Below are positions 7,145 through 15,442 of a stretch of DNA of 64,000 nucleotides, one piece after another. The stretch's first letter is position 1, and every line of letters starts with the position of its first letter. Source of the DNA: Burkholderiales bacterium. GTDB lineage: Bacteria > Pseudomonadota > Gammaproteobacteria > Burkholderiales > SG8-41. Location of the stretch: the NCBI GenBank assembly GCA_022841375.1, contig JALHRQ010000004.1, forward strand, positions 186,001 to 250,000, read 5' to 3'. The translations under genes were made by a program, and so were the position numbers. The notes under the pieces were generated by a model. It made no database searches, was not told the DNA's origin, and saw nothing but the letters and a program-made list of their open reading frames with translations.

Positions 7145-8110
7145 CTATTCGGCTTTGATATTGGCTTCGCGGATGACCTTGCCCCAGCGCTCGTTTTCGG
7201 CGCGCAGGAACTCGCCCGTCTGTTCCGGCGTGCCGGTAGCGATGTCGCCGCCCATTGCGGCAAACCGTTCCCGCATGTCCGGTGTTGACATTGCCTTTAC
7301 CGATTCCGTATTCAGACGGTCGATAATCGCGCGCGGCGTGCCCGTGGGTGCAAGGATGGCATACCAGTTGATGGCTACCAGTCCCGGCAATCCGGCCTCT
7401 TTCGAAGTCTGCACATCGGGAATTGAAACATTGCGCTTGGTATCAAGAATGGCCAGCGCCCGCATTTTTCCGGCATTGACAAAAGGCACCGCGCTCGAAA
7501 TCACCACAATCACCATGTCCACATCGCCGCTCAGTGCGCCGGCGATGCCGAGGGTGGCGCTTTTATAGGGAACGTGAGTGAATTTTATTTTGGAAAAAGA
7601 CTGCATCAGTTCCGCGGCGAGGTGATTGGCCGAGCCGAAGCCGCCGGAGCCGTAGGCGATTTTCCCCGGCGCACTGCGGGAAATGGCAATCAGTTCACGC
7701 ATGTTTTTTGCGGGCACCGAGGGATGCACGATGACCACGTTGGGAATCGTTGCCAGCAATGCCACCGGCGCAAAATCACGGATGCCGTCGAAGCCGACTT
7801 TGGGATTGAGATGCGGATTGGTCAGCACAGGGACCGCGCCCATCAGCAGCGTGTAGCCGTCGGCAGGTGATTTGGCGGCGGCAACATAGCCGATGTTGCC
7901 GGTGGCGCCGACGCGCGGTTCGGGAACCACCTGCTGGCCGAGCACTGCTGACAGTTTGGTCGCCACCAGCCGGCCGACCGTTTCAGTGCCGCCGGCGAAG
8001 GGCAGGATCATGCGTACGGGTTTGGTCGGGTAGTTCTGGGCCTGCGCTGCGGGAGCGGCGGCAAATACGATGCAGACGGCAATAAGGATGTGACGGACGG
8101 TGTGCGACAT
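7145..8110 (-). CDS. Bug-family periplasmic solute-binding protein 2
   Basis: A 321-residue Bug/TctC-type receptor with a signal peptide ending AAQAQ (about residue 25), the first-lobe segment NYPTKPVRMILPFAGG, NIGYVAAAKSPADGYTLL, and IAYGSGGFGSANHLAAEL. The usual PGGxxD ligand loop reads AGGTETVGR here, so the conserved aspartate is replaced, hinting at a different ligand contact. AGGAGA precedes the ATG. It is the last enzyme-linked gene of the run class II aldolase, enolase-superfamily enzyme, MFS and SDR, on the same strand, so it may bind the substrate or a relative of the substrate of that pathway. Confidence 0.95.
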   Translation of the reverse strand: MSHTVRHILIAVCIVFAAAPAAQAQNYPTKPVRMILPFAGGTETVGRLVATKLSAVLGQQVVPEPRVGATGNIGYVAAAKSPADGYTLLMGAVPVLTNPHLNPKVGFDGIRDFAPVALLATIPNVVIVHPSVPAKNMRELIAISRSAPGKIAYGSGGFGSANHLAAELMQSFSKIKFTHVPYKSATLGIAGALSGDVDMVIVVISSAVPFVNAGKMRALAILDTKRNVSIPDVQTSKEAGLPGLVAINWYAILAPTGTPRAIIDRLNTESVKAMSTPDMRERFAAMGGDIATGTPEQTGEFLRAENERWGKVIREANIKAE

Positions 8111-8161
8111 GATGGTTCTCCTACGGTTTGATTCGAATATTTTTTCTGATGCCTGGAGCGG

Positions 8162-8857
8162 CTATTTGGGCATCTGTTCGCTGTCGCTTTCCACCAGCGC
8201 CCACACCCGTTTGAAGGGGCCGCGGCTTTTCAGCAGTTCGCCGCCGGCGTCGGCCGCGAGTTTTTCCTCGATCCAGATCGGTTTACCCATGCTCGCTGCG
8301 GTATGCGCGCGACGTGCGTTTTCCTCAAAAAGGAAGGTGCCGCCGACGCATTCTTCGATATTCGCGCCGGTAATCGCGGCGCCATGCGCGCGCAGCAACA
8401 CGGCGCGGTGAGTGCCCAGCGCTTTTGCCAGCGCAACGCCGCGGTCAGGATTACTGACCAGCCGGGGATCTTCATAAGTCGGAATGCCGTCGTGAAACAG
8501 CGTGCCCATCAGGTGAATGGCGCGCAGCTGGTGTTCGCTGGTGCTGAACGCTGTTGAATGCAGGCCGTGGTAATGGAAGATGCTGTTGATGTCCGGGCGA
8601 GCGCGGAGGATTTCGAGGTGGATCGGATATTCGCCGGGCATGGCGCCTTTGCCCGAAATGATCCGGCCTTTCATGTCGATAATCAGGAAATCTTCGGGGT
8701 TGGCGCGCGGCCCCAGTGAGTGGCGGGGCAGCAGGAACAGTTCGGGGTCGTCGGGCAGGCGGGCACTGATGTGACCGAATCCTTCAATGAAGCCGCGGCT
8801 GTAGAGAAAATGCCAGGACTTCAGCAGCTTGGTCATCAGTTCGTCGGGTGCATGCAT
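8162..8857 (-). CDS. Class II aldolase / adducin-family protein
   Basis: A 231-residue zinc-dependent class II aldolase-like enzyme (L-fuculose-phosphate aldolase / RibE-like fold). The active-site set is visible: Glu76 in GEYPIH, His95 and His97 in FHYHG, and His158 in LRAHGA, matching the zinc ligands and catalytic glutamate of the family. Members include sugar-phosphate aldolases, decarboxylases and dehydratase-like proteins, so the precise reaction is open. It follows the enolase-superfamily gene by 55 bases and precedes a Bug receptor by 51 bases on the same strand, which suggests a sugar-acid or hydroxy-acid breakdown operon. Confidence 0.92.
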   Translation of the reverse strand: MHAPDELMTKLLKSWHFLYSRGFIEGFGHISARLPDDPELFLLPRHSLGPRANPEDFLIIDMKGRIISGKGAMPGEYPIHLEILRARPDINSIFHYHGLHSTAFSTSEHQLRAIHLMGTLFHDGIPTYEDPRLVSNPDRGVALAKALGTHRAVLLRAHGAAITGANIEECVGGTFLFEENARRAHTAASMGKPIWIEEKLAADAGGELLKSRGPFKRVWALVESDSEQMPK

Positions 8858-8912
8858 GATTTATTTTCTTTAAAGGTTTGCAGTTCAGGAAACTTGTTTC
8901 AGAAAACGCCGT

Positions 8913-10049
8913 TCACAGAATTTTTTCACCAAATTTTTTCAGTGCTGCCGGCGACAGTGTCAGACCGAGACCCGGCTGCTCTTTCAGATGCAACATGCCG
9001 TTGGCTATTTTCGGCGGGTCTTCAAACAGTTCGGCCTGCAGCGGATCACGTTCCGGATCTGTAAAGGATTCGACGATGCAGCCCGCCGGGCTGCCGGCGA
9101 CGATATGGGCGTGGATGAAGCAGTCGTGGTGCGGGGCGACCTGCACCTGGTTCAGCTCGCATAGGGCTGCGAGTTTGCGGCCGGTGGTGAAGCCGCCCAT
9201 CATTGTGCAGTCAAATTGCAGGATCTGGATGGCACCGTCTTCAACGAGGTCGCGGCAGCCGAAGGCGGTGAGTTCGCTTTCACCCGCGGATAGCGGGATG
9301 TTGGTCTGCTGTGCGAGTTTGATCAGTTCGCGATGGTCGTCGGCCCAGCGTACCGGTTCTTCCAGCCAGCGCGGATTGAGCGGCAGCATTTCGCGCGCAG
9401 CGGTGATCGCGGTGGGCAGGTCCCAGGCGCGATTGACGTCAACCATCATGTCCTTGTCGGGGCCGATGATGTCGCGGATCAGCTCCAGCCGTTTCATGTC
9501 TTCCTTCAGCGAGACGCCGCCGACCTTGGCCTTGAAGCCCTGGTGGCCCTGCGCCTTGAGCATCTGCATTTCGTCCTTCAGTTCCGCCATGTCCTTGCCG
9601 TCGCGGTAATAGGCGCAAGTCACGTAGCAGGGGATGACGCTCCGAAAGCCGCCGAACAGCCGGTACAGCGGCAGTTCGGCCGCCTTGCCGATGATGTCCC
9701 AGGCGGCGATATCGATGGCAGCGGCGATGCGTACGATGGCTTCGCGGGTCCAGCCTTTTTCGGAGGCAATTTTTTGCGCAGTCAGCCAGAAAATCCGGTC
9801 GTGCAGCTTTTCCGGCGCCAGCGGATCTTCACCGATGATGAAATCCGCAATGCCGGTCCTGAACGCCTTGATCGCCGCTTCGATCGGCGTGTAGCTGGTG
9901 GCGATGCCGATGCCCTCGAGGCCTTCGTCGGTAAACATGCGGACGAGAATTTCATTGGCCTTGGGCACGATGAAATTGCTGACCCAGTAGGGGCGCAGGC
10001 CCTCATCCGGCGCGCGCAAAATGTGGATTTCAAGCTTGGTGATTTTCAT
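8913..10049 (-). CDS. Enolase-superfamily enzyme (mandelate racemase/muconate lactonizing type)
   Basis: A 378-residue member of the mandelate racemase/MLE group. The capping domain is followed by the barrel with Lys173-x-Lys175 (GFKAKVGG), metal ligands Asp204 (VDVNRAW), Glu230 (LEEP) and Glu257 (AGES), Asp280 and the HHD near residue 308. The KxK plus His/Asp layout is that of the mandelate racemase or acid-sugar dehydratase subgroup. It probably removes an alpha proton from a carboxylate and dehydrates or racemises it. Neighbouring MFS permease, class II aldolase and Bug receptor genes support a role in hydroxy-acid or sugar-acid catabolism. The substrate cannot be named. Confidence 0.92.
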   Translation of the reverse strand: MKITKLEIHILRAPDEGLRPYWVSNFIVPKANEILVRMFTDEGLEGIGIATSYTPIEAAIKAFRTGIADFIIGEDPLAPEKLHDRIFWLTAQKIASEKGWTREAIVRIAAAIDIAAWDIIGKAAELPLYRLFGGFRSVIPCYVTCAYYRDGKDMAELKDEMQMLKAQGHQGFKAKVGGVSLKEDMKRLELIRDIIGPDKDMMVDVNRAWDLPTAITAAREMLPLNPRWLEEPVRWADDHRELIKLAQQTNIPLSAGESELTAFGCRDLVEDGAIQILQFDCTMMGGFTTGRKLAALCELNQVQVAPHHDCFIHAHIVAGSPAGCIVESFTDPERDPLQAELFEDPPKIANGMLHLKEQPGLGLTLSPAALKKFGEKIL

Positions 10050-10100
10050 GGGATTTTTACAAATATCGTTTGGAACGGCGGAGTTTAGCAGGGCAGGGCT

Positions 10101-11369
10101 TCAGCGTTTGCCATTGGCGAGCTGCCGGCTTTCCGGCATCCGGCGCAGGCGCATTGTCGCCAGCGGACCGAACAGTGCGGCCGCGCCCAGCGAACACCAG
10201 GCAAGGCCCCAGGCCAGAACTTCAGCATCGGGACGGGCGGCGCGGGTGGCATCGAGCACCAGCCCGAATACCCAGGGCGACAACGCGCCTGCACTGAAAC
10301 CGATGACCGAGCGCACGGAATAGGCGGCACCCAGATAACGTGGCGGTACCAGTTCGGTCACCGCCGTCGAGTACACCGACGAATCGCCAATGGCGAGGAA
10401 GCTGTGGATGGAAGCGATGATCACCAGCAGCCACAACGGCAGTTGCACCAGCCAGCCCAGCGCAAAACACAATGACAGGCTGCCGATGGACATGATCAGT
10501 ATGGTGGTGGTTCGACCGTAACGGTCCGACAGCCAGCCGCCGGCGATGCCGCCGGCCATGCTGGTGACATAGGTGATCGCCGTCAATCCGGCGCCGAGAC
10601 TGGCGGCCTGCAGCAGCGTGCTGCCGGACAACGCGGCCGAGGCGGCGAAAAACGCCGGCAGCCAGGCCTTAAGCCCCAGCAGTTCCCAGGAATGGAAGGA
10701 ATAGGCCAGGGTGACCAACATCGCCGGTTTGTTTTTCAGCACCACCGGGATCGGATTGGACTTGGGTTGTTCATCGCTCGCCGGATGCATCACGTTGGGC
10801 GTGTGGCGCAGCGCGTAAATCGCCAGCAGTGCGCCGAGCACCGGGCCGGCGGCGTTGAGGATCAGCGCGCCGCGCCAGCCGATGAACGGCGCGACGGCGC
10901 TGGTCATCAGCAGTGAAATGGCATAACCCGCGGAAGCGGCGGCGAGATAGAAGCCCATCGAGCGGCCGCGACTGGTGGATTGAAACCGTTCCGAGATCAG
11001 GGTCAGCCCCGGCGTGTATGAACCGCCGGAGAACAGACCGGTCAATCCGTAAAGAAGGGCTGCGGAATAAAAGTCATGCGCGAACAACGCGAAGATCATG
11101 GCGGTAATGCTCGCGGCGATGCTGGAGGACAGGAATACACGCCGCGCGCCGTAGCGGTCGGCGAGGAAACCGACCGTAAACAATGAAAACAGGTAACCGA
11201 AATGCCACGATGACTGGATCAGTCCGGCCTGGCTTGCGCTCAAACCCCATTCCGGTGTGATCAGCGGCATCACCGCCGAGTAGGCGGTGAAAATGATCGT
11301 GAAACTGGCGCGACTGGCGCACAGCCAGAGCAACCAGGGGAGATCCTTGCCGCGGTGGGTCACGCTCAA
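10101..11369 (-). CDS. MFS transporter
   Basis: A 422-residue major facilitator with twelve predicted membrane helices. The loop 2-3 signature GFLADRYGARRV and its second-half counterpart GGWLSDRYGRTT are both present, as is RGRSMGFYLA after helix 4. The start is probably TTG at 11369 or GTG at 11363; neither has a clear ribosome site, and the gene begins 30 bases after the SDR stop, so coupled translation is likely. The architecture is that of organic-anion or sugar-acid:proton symporters, but export cannot be excluded. It sits between an SDR and an enolase-superfamily enzyme, both on the same strand. Confidence 0.92.
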   Translation of the reverse strand: MSVTHRGKDLPWLLWLCASRASFTIIFTAYSAVMPLITPEWGLSASQAGLIQSSWHFGYLFSLFTVGFLADRYGARRVFLSSSIAASITAMIFALFAHDFYSAALLYGLTGLFSGGSYTPGLTLISERFQSTSRGRSMGFYLAAASAGYAISLLMTSAVAPFIGWRGALILNAAGPVLGALLAIYALRHTPNVMHPASDEQPKSNPIPVVLKNKPAMLVTLAYSFHSWELLGLKAWLPAFFAASAALSGSTLLQAASLGAGLTAITYVTSMAGGIAGGWLSDRYGRTTTILIMSIGSLSLCFALGWLVQLPLWLLVIIASIHSFLAIGDSSVYSTAVTELVPPRYLGAAYSVRSVIGFSAGALSPWVFGLVLDATRAARPDAEVLAWGLAWCSLGAAALFGPLATMRLRRMPESRQLANGKR

Positions 11370-11399
11370 TGCTGTCGCGGGACGGCGGTTGGCACGGCG

Positions 11400-12323
11400 T
11401 TAGATCGAGTCCCAGGAGAATACGTCGGCGGTGCGTTCGACCGGATTGTAGAAACCGGTTTTCAGCGCCGGATACATATGCTCGGCGCAACGCTCCGGCG
11501 TCCAGCCGTCGGCACGGTGCACGCTGCGCAGCGGACGCGACTGGCTCATCAGGAATATTTCATTCTTGCGGGTGGCAAACACCTGGGCGTTTACGCCCTT
11601 GGCGGCGTCGCTGATCAAGTACACCGCCAGCGGTGCGTTGTGCTCCGGGGTGACCTGCTTGCGCTGTTCGATGCGCGCGGCGGTTGCGGGATCTTTTGCC
11701 GGGATCGACGCGGTCATTCGCGTCCACGCCACCGGTGCGATGCAGTTCGAACGCACGTTGAAACGCGACATGTCGACGGCGATGGCTTTCGACAATGCAA
11801 CCATGCCCAGTTTCGCCGCGCCGTAGTTGGCCTGGCCCATGCCGCCGATCAGGCCGGAGGTGGAAGTCATGTGCACGAAGGCGCCGGATTCCTGTTTGCG
11901 AAAATGGTCGGCGGCGTGGCGCGCGGTGTTGAAGGCGCCTTTGAGCATGACGTTGACCACCGAGTCCCAGTCGCTTTCGCTCATCTTGTGAAAAATCACG
12001 TCACGCAGGATGCCGGCGTTGTTGACCACGGCGTCGACACGACCGAAGTTGTCCATTGCGCACTGGATGATTTTGGCGGCGCTGCTGAATTCGGCGACGC
12101 TGTCGTAGCTGGCTGCCGCTTCACCACCGTCTTTTTTGATCTCGTCGACGATGTCCTGAGCTGGCGTCTGATCACCGCCGGCACCGTCGAGTCCGACGCC
12201 GATGTCATTGATCACCACCTTCGCGCCTTTTCGTGCCGCCAGTTTGGCGATCGCCGCGCCGATGCCGCGCCCCGCGCCGGTGACAACGACCACTTTGCCT
12301 TCGAGCATTTTTGTCTCTGCCAT
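11400..12323 (-). CDS. SDR-family oxidoreductase (3-hydroxyacyl-CoA dehydrogenase-like)
   Basis: A 307-residue short-chain dehydrogenase. TGAGRGIG (15-22) binds NAD(P), NNAG is at 101-104, and the catalytic Ser154/Ser156, Tyr167 and Lys171 are in HMTSTSGLIGG...NYGAAK. The insertion INDIGVGLDGAGG after the second strand and the extended C-terminus resemble the dehydrogenase half of peroxisomal-type multifunctional enzymes, which pair with MaoC hydratases. A MaoC-type hydratase gene lies directly upstream on the same strand, so the two could carry out the hydration and oxidation steps on one enoyl-CoA. GGAGACC precedes the ATG. Confidence 0.93.
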   Translation of the reverse strand: MAETKMLEGKVVVVTGAGRGIGAAIAKLAARKGAKVVINDIGVGLDGAGGDQTPAQDIVDEIKKDGGEAAASYDSVAEFSSAAKIIQCAMDNFGRVDAVVNNAGILRDVIFHKMSESDWDSVVNVMLKGAFNTARHAADHFRKQESGAFVHMTSTSGLIGGMGQANYGAAKLGMVALSKAIAVDMSRFNVRSNCIAPVAWTRMTASIPAKDPATAARIEQRKQVTPEHNAPLAVYLISDAAKGVNAQVFATRKNEIFLMSQSRPLRSVHRADGWTPERCAEHMYPALKTGFYNPVERTADVFSWDSI

Positions 12324-12354
12324 TTTAGGTCTCCATGAAAAACTAAAACCTTTT

Positions 12355-12458
12355 AGCCACAGAGGGCACAGAGAACACAGAGAAAACCTTGCGGCGCCAG
12401 GCCTGATGAACTGGTTTTGCGCTTGCAGTTCTCTGAGTCCTCTGTGCCCTCTGTGGCT
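12355..12458. repeat. Long inverted repeat (AGCCACAGAGGGCACAGAG family)
   Basis: Arms at 12355-12384 and 12429-12458 are complementary at about 27 of 30 positions and flank a 44-base centre. It fills the gap between the MaoC hydratase gene and the SDR gene and would form a long hairpin in the mRNA of either strand. This type of intergenic repeat recurs in environmental bacterial genomes; no function is established. Confidence 0.75.
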
Positions 12459-12473
12459 ATGTATTTGTTTTTA

Positions 12474-13331
12474 TTAAATTATTTCTGCGCGGCCATTATT
12501 GAGCACGGTTACGCCGCGCGCCGGCACGGTGGCGCGGAAAGCGACCACCTTGCTGTCCATCCACATTTCAGTGCGGATGGTTTCGCCGGGGTAGACCGGC
12601 GACGAGAAACGGCCTGACATGCTTTTCAGTTTCAGCGGGTCGTAGCCGCAGACCGACTTAACCAGTGCGTGGCCGATCACGCTGAAAGTCGCGCGGCCGT
12701 GGAGGATCGGCATCTTGAAACCGGCCTTTGCGGCGTACGCCGGATCGGCATGCAGCGGGTTGTAGTCGCCGGACAGGCGGTAGATCAGTGCCGCCTGCGG
12801 CAACGTCGGCAGGTCGCAGGTGTGCTGTGCGGGCGTTTCGGGTATCGGATGCGGTACCGGCGTCGGTCCCGATGGCCCGCCGAAGCCGCCGTCGGCCCGG
12901 CAGAACGTGGTCGAGGTCAGCGTGCAGATCAGGTCGTTGCTGGCTTTGTCGCGCACATCGCACGCCGTCAGCAGCAGCGCGCCCTTGTCCTTGCCTTTGT
13001 CGAGCACGGCAGTGACGCGGGTCTTGCCGATGATCGTGCCTTCGACCGGCAGCGGCTTGTGGATGGTGAAGCCCTGTTCGCCGTGTACGACATGGCTACG
13101 CGTGACACCGGTGCCCGGCGCGGCATGCCACGGCCCGGGGTAGCCGAGGATGATCGCCATCGTCGGCAGTGCCTTGAGGTTTTCTTCGTAGACGAACTGC
13201 AGCTGGTTCTGATCCATCGGGTCGGCGCCGAGGCCAACGCCCAGCGCGTAAATGATGGTGTCGCGCTTGGTCAGTTGTTGTTCAACTTGTGGAATGTCCC
13301 AATGGAGCAGCTTCTGGTAATCGATAGGCAT
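12474..13331 (-). CDS. MaoC-family (R)-specific enoyl-CoA hydratase 2
   Basis: A 285-residue double hot-dog protein. The C-terminal half carries the hydratase 2 motif YRLSGDYNPLHADPAYA (184-200) with catalytic Asp189 and His194, followed by GFKMPILHGRATF. The N-terminal half is the degenerate hot-dog that binds CoA. It should hydrate a 2-enoyl-CoA to the 3-hydroxyacyl-CoA in the cytoplasm. The SDR downstream could oxidise that product, matching the domain pair of eukaryotic multifunctional enzyme 2. A long inverted repeat separates the two genes, so their co-transcription is less sure than the spacing suggests. Confidence 0.92.
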   Translation of the reverse strand: MPIDYQKLLHWDIPQVEQQLTKRDTIIYALGVGLGADPMDQNQLQFVYEENLKALPTMAIILGYPGPWHAAPGTGVTRSHVVHGEQGFTIHKPLPVEGTIIGKTRVTAVLDKGKDKGALLLTACDVRDKASNDLICTLTSTTFCRADGGFGGPSGPTPVPHPIPETPAQHTCDLPTLPQAALIYRLSGDYNPLHADPAYAAKAGFKMPILHGRATFSVIGHALVKSVCGYDPLKLKSMSGRFSSPVYPGETIRTEMWMDSKVVAFRATVPARGVTVLNNGRAEII

Positions 13332-13533
13332 GGTCGTTCTCAGGATGGGCGGACGTTGCGCTGCGGTGAGCGATTTTCCGCATGAAGTATTGTGCGTATT
13401 GTTTTTTTCACGAATATACTAGCATGACCCTGCCGCACTCCTGAATGACGACCGCATTGTGATATTGGATGCGGGAAAACAATAAAACGGCTGTGCGCAC
13501 AGCAAACGAATAACACTGTTCAAGGAGGAGAGG

Positions 13534-14409
13534 ATGCCAAAAAAACTGACCACCAAACAACAGCGTGATTATCGCGCCGACGGTTATGTTTATCCGCTCG
13601 ATGCATTGAGTCCGGCTGACGTTGCGCGTTGCCGCGAGGAATTGCGCAAGACCGAAGAGCATCTCGGCGGTTCATTGATGGCCATCGACAAGAAGTTTCG
13701 CGGCAATCTGCATTTTCTGTGCAAATGGGTCGATGAACTGGCGCGCACACCGGCGATTGTCGACGCCGCCGAAGATCTGCTCGGCCCCGACATCCTGCTC
13801 TACACCACACGCTTTTTCATCAAGGAGCCGCACAGCGACGGTATCGCCGCTTGGCATCAGGACTCGACCTACTTTGGGCTGCGGCCGTTCGATCATGTCA
13901 CCGCCTGGGTCGCGCTGTGCGATGTGACTGCAGAAACGGGGCCGGTAGAGTTTGCGGTCGGGAGCCATATCCGCGGCCAGTTGCAGCAGAAAAGCGGTCT
14001 GATCAAAAACAGCGTCAACACCGCCGGGCAGATCATCGTCGAGTGGTTCGATCAATCGCAGATCGACCGCGCGATCCTCAAGCCCGGCCAGTTTTCACTG
14101 CACCATACCTGCGTGGTGCACCAGTCGCAGCCCAACCGCTCGGCCGAGCGGCGCATCGGCATCGCATTGAGCTATATCCCGACGCGCACGCGTTATATAG
14201 GCCAGCGGCGCATGCCGGCAAGCCTGGTGCGCGGCAAGGACGATCACAATCATTTCGACCTGCAGCCGCGGCCGCAGGTGGATTTTGGTGAAATCGAGAT
14301 GCAGCGCCACGACACCACCTTCAAGGCCTATATCGAGTCGTTCTACGAACAGCTGGGCGAAGCAGAGAGGGATCTGCCCAAGGATGCTGCCGCCGGCCTG
14401 GTGTATTAA
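13534..14409 (+). CDS. Phytanoyl-CoA dioxygenase (PhyH) family protein
   Basis: A 291-residue Fe(II)/2-oxoglutarate oxygenase. The iron site is His108 and Asp110 in AWHQDSTYFG with distal His196 in VVHQSQPNRS, followed by the 2-oxoglutarate arginine near 206. TAETGPVEFAVGSH is the typical PhyH loop. A very strong AAGGAGGAGAGG ribosome site precedes the ATG. It opens a plus-strand run with a Bug receptor, MmgE/PrpD and a metallo-hydrolase, which suggests hydroxylation of an organic acid taken up by the cell. The natural substrate is not inferable. Confidence 0.93.
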   Translation: MPKKLTTKQQRDYRADGYVYPLDALSPADVARCREELRKTEEHLGGSLMAIDKKFRGNLHFLCKWVDELARTPAIVDAAEDLLGPDILLYTTRFFIKEPHSDGIAAWHQDSTYFGLRPFDHVTAWVALCDVTAETGPVEFAVGSHIRGQLQQKSGLIKNSVNTAGQIIVEWFDQSQIDRAILKPGQFSLHHTCVVHQSQPNRSAERRIGIALSYIPTRTRYIGQRRMPASLVRGKDDHNHFDLQPRPQVDFGEIEMQRHDTTFKAYIESFYEQLGEAERDLPKDAAAGLVY

Positions 14410-14473
14410 TTTTTCCCGTAACCGCAGCGCGTCCGGTATAGCCGGCCGCTGCTTTCGATTCAAGGATATCCCC

Positions 14474-15442
14474 ATGTTGTTGTTTTCCCGCTTGCTATCG
14501 CTGCTGTTGTTGGCCCTTGCTGCAAGTTTCGCCGGTGCACAGGGTTATCCGACCAAAGCCGTGCGCATTATCGTGCCGTTTCCGCCGGGCGCCGGAGTGG
14601 ACATCGTTACCCGGGCAGTCAGCGGACGTCTGGCGGAAGCGCTGGGTCAGCAGGTGATCATTGACAACCGTGCCGGCGCCGGCGGCATCCTCGGTGCCGA
14701 GGTCGCGGCCAAGGCAGCGCCCGACGGTTACACGGTTTTCATGGCGACAGCCGGCATACTGACCGTGATTCCGCACATGAACAGCAAGGCACCGTATGCG
14801 GTGGAGCGCGATTTTGTGCCGGTGTCGCTGGTCGCCAGCGTGCCCAGCGTGCTGGTGGTGCATCCGTCGATGCCGGTCAAGTCAGTCAAGGATCTGATTG
14901 CGCTGGCGCGGGCCAAACCCGGTGAAATCAATTACGCATCCACTGGTAACGGCACGCTGCCGCATCTCGCGGCTGAATTTTTCAAGCAGCAGGCCAAGGT
15001 CAACTTGGTGCATATCGCCTACAAGGGCAGTGCACCGGCGACCACCGATCTGCTCGGCGGCAATGTGCAGGTGTTCTTTGGCAACATGCTGTCGGTGATC
15101 GAGCAGGTGCGCAGCGGCCGGTTGCGCGCGCTGGCGGTGACCAGCCTTCAGCGTCAGCCGGTGGCGCAGGATATTCCGACAATGATCGAATCCGGCTTCC
15201 CGGGATTTGAAGCAGGCACCTGGTTCGGTCTTCTGGTGCCGACGGGAACGTCGCGCGACATCGTCAGCCGCCTGCATGGCGACGTGGCGAAAGCCGTGCG
15301 TCAGCCTGACGTGCAAAAACAGCTGGCCGGGCAGGGCGCGACCACCATCGGCAATACGCCGGAACAGTTCTCGGCCTATATCAAATCCGAATCGGCGAAG
15401 TGGGCGAAAGTGCTGGCCGCATCCGGTGTGAAAGCCGACTGA
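14474..15442 (+). CDS. Bug-family periplasmic solute-binding protein 3
   Basis: A 322-residue Bug receptor. The signal peptide MLLFSRLLSLLLLALAASF ends near AGAQ; YPTKAVRIIVPFPPGAGVD carries the ligand-loop aspartate, then IDNRAGAGGILGAEVAAKAA and INYASTGNGTLPHLAAEFF. The ATG at 14474 has AAGGAT 7 bases upstream. The stop overlaps the ATG of the MmgE/PrpD gene by one base (TGATG), so translation is coupled and the receptor ligand is probably linked to that enzyme's substrate. No tctAB genes are nearby. Confidence 0.95.
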   Translation: MLLFSRLLSLLLLALAASFAGAQGYPTKAVRIIVPFPPGAGVDIVTRAVSGRLAEALGQQVIIDNRAGAGGILGAEVAAKAAPDGYTVFMATAGILTVIPHMNSKAPYAVERDFVPVSLVASVPSVLVVHPSMPVKSVKDLIALARAKPGEINYASTGNGTLPHLAAEFFKQQAKVNLVHIAYKGSAPATTDLLGGNVQVFFGNMLSVIEQVRSGRLRALAVTSLQRQPVAQDIPTMIESGFPGFEAGTWFGLLVPTGTSRDIVSRLHGDVAKAVRQPDVQKQLAGQGATTIGNTPEQFSAYIKSESAKWAKVLAASGVKAD

